From Candidatus Adiutrix sp. (lineage in GTDB: Bacteria > Desulfobacterota > Desulfarculia > Adiutricales > Adiutricaceae): a stretch of DNA of 5,494 nucleotides. This document shows, piece by piece, positions 1-4,860 of this stretch (the stretch's first letter is position 1; every line of letters starts with the position of its first letter). The notes under the pieces are model-generated. The model was not told the origin of the DNA, searched no databases, and saw only the letters and a list, made by a program, of their open reading frames with translations. The DNA lies in assembly GCA_031286085.1 (NCBI GenBank), contig JAITUX010000037.1, forward strand, positions 1 through 5,494, written 5' to 3'. A program made the translations under genes and the position numbers.

Positions 1-357
1 CTCATACATCTTCTTCTTGCCGTCGCAGGTGTTTTCCCCCACCACCAAATCGGAAAAATACATGTAGGGGCATTTGTCCGTCACCGCGAAGCCGTAGCTG
101 GCCTTTATCAGGGGGCACAGGTTGCGCGGCAGGGTCTTTTCGGCCTCGGCTATGGTTTCGTCGCTGGTGGAACACAGCCCGACCGGCGCCAGGCCGGCCG
201 CCAGGAAAACCTCCAGCGGCGCGAAGGTGCAAAAAGTGCCCACCACCCCGACGCCTTTTTCCTTCAGGGCTTTCATGCTCAGAAAGCCGTTTCTCCTGGC
301 ATCGGCGAACGATTCGAATATTTCCGGCCGACATGCGGTTTGGCTCGGCGTCGTCAT
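1..357 (-). CDS. YjiM-like double-cubane-cluster / 2-hydroxyacyl-CoA dehydratase D-component family protein, N-terminal part (gene runs off the left edge)
   Basis: The first 119 codons are visible, roughly a third of a family whose members are usually near 380 residues. The protein resembles E. coli YjiM: it has GTFCTFAP (about 40-47), LCSTSDETI (61-69), NLCPLIK (79-85), DKCPYMYFSDLVVGE (95-108) and TCDGKKKMYE (110-119). Cysteines C43, C62, C81, C96 and C111 lie in these motifs, and some would be Fe-S ligands. Family knowledge: such proteins carry an Fe-S or double-cubane cluster and take low-potential electrons from an ATP-dependent activator of the HgdC/YjiL type. They act in the cytosol of anaerobes, and the physiological substrate of the YjiM branch is not settled. 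The start is ATG at 357, preceded by AGGAGG (370-365) with 7 nt spacing. It is third in the yedF unit, 29 nt after the DUF3343 gene. The activator gene, if present, would lie beyond the window. Confidence 0.9.
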   Translation of the reverse strand, partial: MTTPSQTACRPEIFESFADARRNGFLSMKALKEKGVGVVGTFCTFAPLEVFLAAGLAPVGLCSTSDETIAEAEKTLPRNLCPLIKASYGFAVTDKCPYMYFSDLVVGENTCDGKKKMYE

Positions 358-386
358 CGTCAGGCCTCCTGTTGCGCCCGCCGGTC

Positions 387-638
387 CTACAGCGGGGTGT
401 AAACCGTTTGGCCGCCTTCAACGCCCCGGAGATAAAGCCCTTGCGGGCTTATATCCGCCGCCCGGAGCAGGCCCAGCGAAGCGTCAAGGTCGCCCGGGGC
501 CACGCGCAGGCATAAACCGCAGCCGGCGCCGAGGCTGGCGGGCAAAGGCATGACCTTGACCTTCACGCCGCCCTCAAGAAGCCGCCGTTCCCCGCCGATG
601 GCCTCGCCGGCGTTATGAAAAGTGAACACCGCTTCCAT
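387..638 (-). CDS. DUF3343 domain protein (putative Se/S carrier-like), 83 aa
   Basis: A small cytosolic protein starting MEAVFTFHNAGEAIGGERRL, the usual opening of DUF3343 proteins, where an aromatic-rich beta strand and a helix precede a CG motif. Here the motif is GAGCGLCLRV, with C40 and C43. Family knowledge: DUF3343 proteins are short, often sit beside yedF or cysteine desulfurases, and are described only as putative selenium or sulfur carriers; no reaction is established. The reading frame stays open upstream into yedF, but the homologous region begins at the ATG at 638. That ATG is 8 nt after the yedF stop, which points to translational coupling, and no good Shine-Dalgarno is visible in front of it. 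The second cysteine three residues after the CG cysteine may be a peculiarity. The family call is good; the function is inferred from neighbours. Confidence 0.85.
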   Translation of the reverse strand: MEAVFTFHNAGEAIGGERRLLEGGVKVKVMPLPASLGAGCGLCLRVAPGDLDASLGLLRAADISPQGLYLRGVEGGQTVYTPL

Positions 639-646
639 GGGAGTGG

Positions 647-1228
647 TTACAGGTTTATCAGGCGCCCGGCCTGGGCCATGGTCGAAACTATGTCGAACAT
701 GTTGGTGACCTGGCCCACGGCCAGCTTGTCGGTCAGCTTGAAATAATTGAGGCAGGCGCCGCAGCTGGCTATCCGGCTGCCCTTGCCGGCCAGCGAGGCC
801 AAATCGTCCAGGGCGGCCGACCCCGCCGTGCTCAGCCACACGCCGCCGTTGAAAAACAGGATATGCGCCGGGGGGGGCTCCAGTTCGGTCAATGAAAATA
901 TGAAACTCTTCATCAGGCTTTTTCCAAGTTCCTCGTTGGCGCCCCCCAGGCAGTCGCGGCCTATGGCCACCACCAGCCCGGCCCCGTTGTCCCTGGCCGG
1001 CCGGCCGCCGCCGGCTACCTTTATGCCGGCCAGGATCAGGCCGTCGCCCCGTCTTTCATGGCTGAATTCATGGCCCAGCCCTTCGGCCATTTTTTGCAGG
1101 TTCTGCCTGGCGATGTCGTTGTCCACCAGGACGGAGACGGTCTCGCCGGGCCGGGCGGCCCCTAGGGCCTTCTTGGCTTCAATCACCGGCCGGGGACAGG
1201 GCTGGCCGGTCATATCCAGAATCGTCAT
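647..1228 (-). CDS. yedF: YedF: sulfurtransferase-like selenium metabolism protein (TusA-like + DsrE-like domains)
   Basis: A 193-residue two-domain cytosolic protein. Residues 1-72 form a TusA/SirA-like domain with DMTGQPCPRPVIEAKKAL, the CPxP motif (C11-P14) that carries the persulfide cysteine in TusA relatives. After a Gly/Arg-rich linker (about 73-82), residues 84-193 form a DsrE-like domain (GLVVAIGRD, HILFFNGGVWL, then SCGACLNYF with C156 and C159). This arrangement and length match the family named 'sulfurtransferase-like selenium metabolism protein YedF'. Family knowledge links it to selenium-utilising genomes; its biochemistry is not proven, and selenium or persulfide trafficking is the usual proposal. 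The ATG at 1228 has GGAGG (1238-1234) 5 nt upstream. It is the first gene of the unit with DUF3343 and the YjiM-like gene, served by a strong promoter at 1337-1365. No in-frame TGA or SECIS-like element was seen. Confidence 0.93.
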   Translation of the reverse strand: MTILDMTGQPCPRPVIEAKKALGAARPGETVSVLVDNDIARQNLQKMAEGLGHEFSHERRGDGLILAGIKVAGGGRPARDNGAGLVVAIGRDCLGGANEELGKSLMKSFIFSLTELEPPPAHILFFNGGVWLSTAGSAALDDLASLAGKGSRIASCGACLNYFKLTDKLAVGQVTNMFDIVSTMAQAGRLINL

Positions 1229-1233
1229 GCTTC

Positions 1234-1330
1234 CCTCCCGGCGGCTGTCCGCCGCCGCCCTTGGGGCCCGTTGAACATGTGAAAGGCCCCGGGCCGGGCC
1301 CGCGGCCTTTCATTATATATTTTATGTATT
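1234..1330 (-). promoter_or_regulatory. yedF 5' leader (about 100 nt) with two GC-rich hairpins
   Basis: With transcription expected to begin near 1330, the leader holds two hairpins. Hairpin 1 (1311-1281) has an 8-bp outer stem GAAAGGCC/GGCCTTTC and, after one mismatch, a 5-bp GC inner stem. Hairpin 2 has arms CGGCGGC (1257-1251) and GCCGCCG (1245-1239) around the loop GGACA; its 3' arm takes in the first G of the GGGAGGG ribosome binding site. GGGGCC (1290-1285) in hairpin 1 can alternatively pair with GGCCCC (1268-1263), so two folds are conceivable. Neither hairpin is followed by a T-run on the minus strand, so attenuation of the intrinsic type is not suggested. No known riboswitch class was recognised, and high GC alone produces such stems. 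Confidence 0.4.
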
Positions 1331-1336
1331 TCTGGC

Positions 1337-1365
1337 ATTATAAATATCTATTATCATTCAGTCAA
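1337..1365 (-). promoter_or_regulatory. Sigma-70-type promoter of the yedF unit
   Basis: TTGACT (1365-1360) and TATAAT (1342-1337) are separated by exactly 17 bp. This is 5/6 and 6/6 against the vegetative consensus, in an AT-rich island within GC-rich DNA. It lies directly after the flgG terminator and about 110 bp before the yedF ATG, so the unit should be transcribed independently of the flagellar genes. Such a close match suggests strong basal expression unless a repressor or the leader limits it. Confidence 0.8.
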
Positions 1366-1392
1366 GCCAGCTTCCCCCGGGGCGTCCTGAAA

Positions 1393-1420
1393 CGAAAAGC
1401 CCCCTCCCGGGGGCTTTTCG
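1393..1420 (-). terminator. Intrinsic terminator after flgG
   Basis: A perfect 12-bp inverted repeat, CGAAAAGCCCCC and GGGGGCTTTTCG, encloses a 4-nt loop (1405-1408). Read on the minus strand, the GC stem ends in CTTTTCGTTTC, a usable U-rich tail; the fold is symmetric and could work both ways. A second small hairpin, GCGCC-GAC-GGCGC (1422-1434), lies between it and flgG. The site is 53 bp past the flgG stop and immediately upstream of the yedF promoter, so it separates the two units. Confidence 0.85.
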
Positions 1421-1473
1421 CGCGCCGACGGCGCTTTTGATTCCACCTGAACCTTCCGGCCGGCGGCCCGGGG

Positions 1474-2256
1474 TTAACGCTTGAGGTTGTTGGCGATGGA
1501 GAGCATCTCGTCGGAGGTGGTGATGGCCTTGGAGTTCATTTCGTAGGCCCTCTGGGCCACGATCATCTCCACCATTTCCGTGACCACCTCCACGTTGGAC
1601 ATTTCCAGGAAGCCGTGGGCGATGGTGCCGAAGCCCTCTTCCCCGGGCAGGCCGTCGATGGGCGGGCCCGAGGCTTCCGTGGGCTGGTAGATGTTGTAGC
1701 CCAGGGAGAAGAGGCCGGGGGGGTTGATGAAGCGGGAGAGTTCGATGCGGCCTTCGGCCACCACGTTGCCCCGCTGGTCCAGGGCGTTGATGAAGCCGGC
1801 CGGGTCGATCTCCAGGTGCACGGCCTCCTGCGGGACGATGAACTCGGGGTCCATGGGGTTGCCGTCCTGGCTGACGACCACCCCGTCGCTGTTGAGTTTC
1901 CAGGCCCCGTCCCGGGTGTAGTAGAGCTCCCCGTTGCGCAGCACCCGGAAGAAGCCCTCGCCCTCGACGGCCGTATCCAGGGGGCTGTCGGTCTTGTTGT
2001 AGTCCCCCTGGGTATGGATCTTGGCCGTGGTGTTGACCTTGGTGCCCAGGCCGATCTGGATGCCCACTGGTATCTGCTGGCCGCCGATGGTCTCGGTGCC
2101 GGCGAACTTGTGGGTCTGGTAGATCAGGTCCTCGAATTCGGCCCGGTTCTTCTTGAAGCCGGTGGCGTTGACGTTGGCCAGGTTGTGGGCGATGACGTCC
2201 AGGTGGGTCTGCTGGCCGATCATGCCCGTGGCCGCGGTGTAGAGTGATCTCATCAT
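1474..2256 (-). CDS. flgG: Flagellar basal-body rod protein FlgG (distal rod)
   Basis: A protein of 260 residues, the usual FlgG length. It forms the distal rod that crosses the periplasm and is exported by the flagellar type III apparatus, so the lack of a signal peptide is expected. The N-terminal rod domain has MMRSLYTAATGM and AHNLANVNATGFKKNRAEFEDLIYQ (about 23-47). The middle carries the FlgE/F/G-type beta domain (GEGFFRVLRNGELYYTRDGAW). The C-terminal helix domain (213-260) has AHGFLEMSNVEVVTEM and ends in a heptad-rich stretch that pairs with the N-terminal helix in the rod. AGGAG (2271-2267) lies 10 nt before the first ATG of ATGATG. It follows flgF after 41 nt and is the last gene of the unit. 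Confidence 0.97.
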   Translation of the reverse strand: MMRSLYTAATGMIGQQTHLDVIAHNLANVNATGFKKNRAEFEDLIYQTHKFAGTETIGGQQIPVGIQIGLGTKVNTTAKIHTQGDYNKTDSPLDTAVEGEGFFRVLRNGELYYTRDGAWKLNSDGVVVSQDGNPMDPEFIVPQEAVHLEIDPAGFINALDQRGNVVAEGRIELSRFINPPGLFSLGYNIYQPTEASGPPIDGLPGEEGFGTIAHGFLEMSNVEVVTEMVEMIVAQRAYEMNSKAITTSDEMLSIANNLKR

Positions 2257-2297
2257 GGTCGGGGGTCTCCTGTGACTTTATCTTCGGTTGTCGGACG

Positions 2298-3011
2298 TCA
2301 GCTTATCTTGCCGAGCTGTCCGATGGCCTGCTCGTCCATCTCCTGCTTGGTATGGACTATCTTCTGCAGGGCCTCGTAAATGCGGTGCAGCTCGATCATC
2401 TGCACCATCTCGTTGACCGGGTTGACGTTGGATTTCTCCAGGAAGCCCTGCTCCACGGTGGTGGCGGCCGCGGGCTGGGGCAGGAAATCAGGGCTCTTGG
2501 GCACGTATAGGTCGTAGCCCTCCTTGATGAGCATGTTGGGGTCGTCGAACTCCACCAATTCGATCTGGCCGATGACCACGGCCTCGCCGTCCTGGTTGAT
2601 GGCCTGGACCCGGCCTTCCGGCTCGATGATGACCTTGAGGGAGCCCTCGGGCACGAAGCCCGCCCCGATGAGGGGTTCGCCGTCCTGGGTGACTATGAGG
2701 CCGGTGGAATTGACCTTGAAATTGCCGTTGCGGGTGTAGCGGATCCCGGCCGGGGTCTCGATCTGGAAGAAGCCCGGCCCGTGGAGGGCCCCGTCCAGTT
2801 CCCGCTCGGTGTATTCGAAGGGCCCCTCGGCGAAATAGGTCTTGGACTGCTTGACCAGGTAGCCCTCGAAGACCGGCACGTCCCTCTTGAAGCCCGGGGT
2901 GGAGGCGTTGGCCATGTTGTTGGCCGCGAGGCTCAGCCTCTCCTCCTGGGCCATCATGCCCAGGTAGGTATTGGTTATGGTATAGGGGTATGGTCCTATG
3001 AACATGCTCAT
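2298..3011 (-). CDS. flgF: Flagellar basal-body rod protein FlgF (proximal rod)
   Basis: A protein of 237 residues with the FlgF/FlgG rod fold: N-terminal rod domain with LAANNMANASTPGFKRDVPVFEG (about 28-50), a beta domain with GPGFFQIETPAGIRYTRNGNF, and a C-terminal domain (187-237) with EQGFLEKSNVNPVNEMVQMIELHR. FlgF is the minor proximal-rod subunit between FlgB/C and FlgG, exported without a signal peptide. Its place directly before flgG and its shorter length favour FlgF over a second FlgG or a hook protein. The first 20 residues (MSMFIGPYPYTITNTYLGMM) are less typical than those of FlgG. The ATG at 3011 has GGAGG 5 nt upstream; ATG at 3005 (residue 3) is also possible. A sigma-54 element upstream indicates flagellar-cascade control. 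Confidence 0.93.
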   Translation of the reverse strand: MSMFIGPYPYTITNTYLGMMAQEERLSLAANNMANASTPGFKRDVPVFEGYLVKQSKTYFAEGPFEYTERELDGALHGPGFFQIETPAGIRYTRNGNFKVNSTGLIVTQDGEPLIGAGFVPEGSLKVIIEPEGRVQAINQDGEAVVIGQIELVEFDDPNMLIKEGYDLYVPKSPDFLPQPAAATTVEQGFLEKSNVNPVNEMVQMIELHRIYEALQKIVHTKQEMDEQAIGQLGKIS

Positions 3012-3028
3012 GATGGCCTCCGTGAGCC

Positions 3029-3049
3029 GCCGGAAGACGGCTTTCCGGC
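3029..3049 (-). other. Small hairpin in the flgF 5' leader
   Basis: GCCGGAA (3049-3043) and TTCCGGC (3035-3029) form a perfect 7-bp stem around a 7-nt loop. It begins at about the predicted start of the sigma-54 transcript and ends about 10 nt before the flgF ribosome binding site. It could stabilise the 5' end of the mRNA or affect translation; no U-run follows, so it is not a terminator. A role is speculative. Confidence 0.4.
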
Positions 3050-3057
3050 CAGTTTAG

Positions 3058-3074
3058 AAGCAAAAGGCGGGCCA
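3058..3074 (-). promoter_or_regulatory. Sigma-54 (RpoN) -24/-12 promoter for flgFG
   Basis: TGGCCCGCCTTTTGCTT matches the consensus TGGCACG-N4-TTGCTT with one substitution (A to C). The essential GG (3073-3072) and GC (3061-3060) dinucleotides are spaced by exactly 10 bp. Transcription would start near 3048, leaving a leader of about 37 nt before flgF. Sigma-54 control of basal-body genes is well known in several Proteobacteria with polar flagella, and it requires an ATP-dependent enhancer-binding activator. Confidence 0.8.
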
Positions 3075-3091
3075 GTTTTAAATCCTGGGCT

Positions 3092-3104
3092 CAACATATT
3101 GATT
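3092..3104 (-). promoter_or_regulatory. Predicted IHF binding site upstream of the flgF promoter
   Basis: AATCAATATGTTG is a full match to the IHF core consensus WATCAA-N4-TTR. On its 5' side is the run AAAAAATTATTATTT, like the A/T-rich flank that favours IHF. It sits about 45-56 bp upstream of the predicted start, between the -24 element and any distal activator site. That is the usual place for IHF to bend DNA at sigma-54 promoters. Binding is inferred. Confidence 0.6.
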
Positions 3105-3140
3105 TAAATAATAATTTTTTAGAACCCTCTTAAACGGCCC

Positions 3141-3169
3141 CAGCTTGACCCGGCCCGGGCCTTGAGCTG
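3141..3169. promoter_or_regulatory. Candidate activator site (imperfect palindrome) upstream of flgF
   Basis: CAGCT (3141-3145) and AGCTG (3165-3169) flank a GC-rich centre, and TCAAG occurs twice on the minus strand within the element. It lies about 93-121 bp upstream of the predicted sigma-54 start, a distance typical of enhancer sites for NtrC-family flagellar regulators. I know of no consensus to match it to, and dyads are common in GC-rich DNA, so confidence is low. Confidence 0.25.
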
Positions 3170-3206
3170 AAATTAACAATGAAAGCGGCCGTTTCCCCAA
3201 AGCGTC

Positions 3207-3235
3207 AAAAAACCGGCCCGGCCGGGCAGGGCCGG
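3207..3235 (-). terminator. Terminator-like hairpin plus T-run on the minus strand
   Basis: On the minus strand CCGGCCC (3235-3229) and GGGCCGG (3219-3213) form a 7-bp stem around a 9-nt loop, followed directly by TTTTTT (3212-3207). This is the form of an intrinsic terminator. No minus-strand gene lies upstream, only antisense to nuo. It may shield the flgF promoter from antisense transcription or end a short transcript from the divergent region. Confidence 0.5.
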
Positions 3236-3264
3236 ACGGCGGCCCCCCGGCCCCCGGCGGCGAC

Positions 3265-3293
3265 TTGACAGGCCCTTCAAGATGCCCTATAGT
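3265..3293 (+). promoter_or_regulatory. Sigma-70-type promoter of the nuo operon
   Basis: TTGACA (3265-3270), a perfect -35, and TATAGT (3288-3293), 5/6 for the -10, are spaced by 17 bp. The start would be near 3300, giving a leader of about 43 nt before nuoA. No clear operator was recognised around it. Confidence 0.75.
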
Positions 3294-3342
3294 GAAATCT
3301 CCCAAATATCAGGAAGCCCTGTTCAATAAGTAAGGTGGCCCC

Positions 3343-3729
3343 ATGGTCTTCGACAGCCTGCACCTGGCGATTATCATTTTTCTGGCCGTAGGGTTGCTTT
3401 TCCCGGTGGCCCCCCTGCTTATGGCCGCCGTCCTGGCCCCCCGGGCCTCCGGCGGCGATCTCGGGATGCCTTATGAATGCGGCATGGTCCCCCACGGGCG
3501 GGCCTGGAGCCACTTCGGGATCAACTACTACGTTTACGCCCTCGTCTTCATCGCCTTCGACGTGGACGTCCTCTACCTGTTCCCCGTGGCCGTCTTCTAC
3601 CGCGACGCCCCAGGCTGGCTGCCCTTCGCGGAACTGACCTTCTTCATCTTCTTCATCTTCCTGGCCCTCGTCTATTTCCGGGCCAAGGGGATTTTCGACT
3701 GGCCCCGCCGCATTAACGTCCGCGGCTGA
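3343..3729 (+). CDS. nuoA: NADH-quinone oxidoreductase (complex I) subunit A
   Basis: A membrane subunit of 128 residues, a normal length for NuoA. Three hydrophobic helices are evident at about 7-31, 62-86 and 97-114. The long loop after helix 1 contains [14 protein letters not shown] (42-55) with the conserved YECG motif; helix 2 has [10 protein letters not shown] (72-81), whose acidic residues are family hallmarks. NuoA lies at the junction of the membrane and peripheral arms next to the quinone cavity, and its loop is linked to the active/deactive change in mitochondrial homologues. Translation starts at ATG 3343, after AAGGTGG (3332-3338), a Shine-Dalgarno with one mismatch. It opens the nuo operon. 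Confidence 0.97.
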   Translation: MVFDSLHLAIIIFLAVGLLFPVAPLLMAAVLAPRASGGDLGMPYECGMVPHGRAWSHFGINYYVYALVFIAFDVDVLYLFPVAVFYRDAPGWLPFAELTFFIFFIFLALVYFRAKGIFDWPRRINVRG

Positions 3730-3760
3730 CCGGCCCGCCAGGCTAACGACAGGGGGAGAC

Positions 3761-4330
3761 GTGGTTCCGGAAAACGACACTTGGGCGGAGGAGATGGCCA
3801 GGCCGGCCCAGTCCCTGGTCCAGCCGCCTCTTTTGAACATAAAGCCCCTGAACTACGTCTTTGACGTGTCCCGGGCCATGAGCATCTGGCCCCTGACCTT
3901 CGGCCTGGCCTGCTGCGCCATTGAGATGATGTCGGCCAGCATGGCCCGCTGGGACGTGGCCCGCTTCGGGGCCGAGGTCTTCCGGCCCTCGGCCCGCCAG
4001 GCCGACCTGATGCTGGTGGCCGGCACGGTGGTCCGCAAGCTGGCCCCGGCCGTCCGCCGGCTCTATGAGCAGATGCCCGCCCCCAAGTTCGTCCTGGCCA
4101 TGGGCAACTGCGCCATTTCCGGCGGGCCCTTCAAGTTCGAGGGCAATTACAGCGTGTTGGAGGGCGTGGACCGGATCGTGCCGGTGGACGTTTACGTGCC
4201 CGGCTGCCCGCCCCGGCCCGAGGCGCTTTTGGAGGGCATTTTCGCCATCCAGAAAAAGCTGACCGGCCGGCGCTTCTGGCCGGCGGCCCGGCCGGTGGCG
4301 GCCGAAGGGCCGGAGGACGGGGCGAAATGA
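3761..4330 (+). CDS. nuoB: NADH-quinone oxidoreductase subunit B (N2 iron-sulfur cluster subunit)
   Basis: A protein of 189 residues if started at GTG 3761. It holds the terminal [4Fe-4S] cluster N2, which passes electrons to quinone. All four expected ligands are present: the adjacent C51 and C52 in [12 protein letters not shown]117 in [12 protein letters not shown], and C149 in [16 protein letters not shown]. The tail after about residue 168 ([20 protein letters not shown]) is variable in the family. It lies 31 nt after nuoA. The start is uncertain: GTG 3761 follows AGGGGGAG closely, while ATG 3794 (residue 12) follows GGAGG by only 2 nt; both spacings are short, and the core begins after both. 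The last codon overlaps the nuoC start (ATGA). Confidence 0.96.
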   Translation: MVPENDTWAEEMARPAQSLVQPPLLNIKPLNYVFDVSRAMSIWPLTFGLACCAIEMMSASMARWDVARFGAEVFRPSARQADLMLVAGTVVRKLAPAVRRLYEQMPAPKFVLAMGNCAISGGPFKFEGNYSVLEGVDRIVPVDVYVPGCPPRPEALLEGIFAIQKKLTGRRFWPAARPVAAEGPEDGAK

Positions 4331-4860
4331 GCGGGGAACGCTTCCTGGAAACCTGGCGGCGGCTGGACGCCCTGGTCTTCTCTCGTTTCGATTTTCAGAA
4401 GACCGGCTTGAAATCCGCGGTCATACTGCCGCCGGGCCGGGTGCGGGAGGCGGCCGAAGCGCTGCTCGCGGCCGGCTTTTTCCTGGAGACCATCACCGCC
4501 GTGGAGGTTCGGGAGGGCCTTTTGGTCACCTATCTCTACGATTCGCCGGCCGAACCGGGCCGGCTGGCCGTGCGGGCTCTGGCCGCCAGGGGCGGGCGCC
4601 TGCCCAGCCTGGCCCCGGTCTGCCCGGGCGCGGAATGGCACGAGCGGGAGGCGGCCGACTTTTTCGGCCTTGAATTCAGCGGCCATCCCAACCCGGTGCC
4701 CCTCCTTCTGCCCCACGACTTTCCCGGGCCGCCGCCCCTCTTGAGAACCGCCGGCGAAAACGTGGCCGCCCTGGGCGACCTGAAAATATTCGGCCAGGCC
4801 GAATTTTTCGACCCGGCCTGGCGGGCCCTGGCCGGGCCCGCCCCGGAGGCGGCCCCATGA
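4327..4860 (+). CDS. nuoC: NADH-quinone oxidoreductase subunit C (30 kDa-type)
   Basis: A peripheral-arm subunit of 177 residues that packs against NuoD and NuoB and has no cofactor. The hallmark is [29 protein letters not shown] (104-132), the NuoC/30-kDa signature. The usual following block, close to HPLRKD in well-studied homologues, is here [11 protein letters not shown] (135-145), so the C-terminal end is divergent. It is a separate gene, unlike the fused nuoCD of E. coli. ATG 4327 overlaps the nuoB stop, with GGAGG (4312-4316) 10 nt upstream. Its stop in turn overlaps the nuoD start. Confidence 0.93.
   Translation: MSGERFLETWRRLDALVFSRFDFQKTGLKSAVILPPGRVREAAEALLAAGFFLETITAVEVREGLLVTYLYDSPAEPGRLAVRALAARGGRLPSLAPVCPGAEWHEREAADFFGLEFSGHPNPVPLLLPHDFPGPPPLLRTAGENVAALGDLKIFGQAEFFDPAWRALAGPAPEAAP

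Larger units (their letters stand above)
3012..3342. other. 331-bp divergent control region between flgF and nuoA
   Basis: No credible coding sequence lies here. From the flgF side it holds a leader hairpin, a -24/-12 element, an IHF-type site in an AT-rich patch (about 3091-3135), and an imperfect palindrome. Next comes a GC-rich block (about 3213-3262) with a terminator-like hairpin on the minus strand, and finally the nuoA promoter. The sharp switch from AT-rich to very GC-rich DNA separates the two promoter areas. Confidence 0.7.

Noticed and set aside
2..421. A 139-codon Arg/Gly-rich minus-strand frame at the left edge
   Set aside because: Shadow of the YjiM-like gene, whose own frame starts at 357 with an AGGAGG site and shows clear family motifs.
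639..839. An N-terminal extension of the DUF3343 frame upstream into yedF
   Set aside because: The homology starts at MEAVFTF, and the extension would overlap yedF with no family resemblance.
647..1228. Possible selenocysteine use in the selenium-linked genes
   Set aside because: No internal in-frame TGA is present in yedF, the DUF3343 gene or the visible YjiM-like part.
1615..2247. A 210-codon open frame on the plus strand opposite flgG
   Set aside because: It is the antisense shadow of a well-supported flgG in GC-rich DNA; the Val/Gly/Asp-rich composition looks like no protein family.
2488..3063. A 191-codon minus-strand frame overlapping flgF
   Set aside because: It is flgF read in another frame (Arg/Gly/His/Pro-rich), while the flgF frame gives a full rod protein.
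3091..3102. TCAA-N4-TTGA dyad considered as an FNR/CRP-type operator
   Set aside because: The half-sites face the wrong way compared with TTGAT-N4-ATCAA, and the bases are better explained by the IHF consensus.
3284..3296. CACTATAGGG on the minus strand, resembling the core of a phage T7 promoter
   Set aside because: It is the reverse complement of the nuoA -10 box area; the upstream half of a T7-type promoter does not match and there is no phage context.
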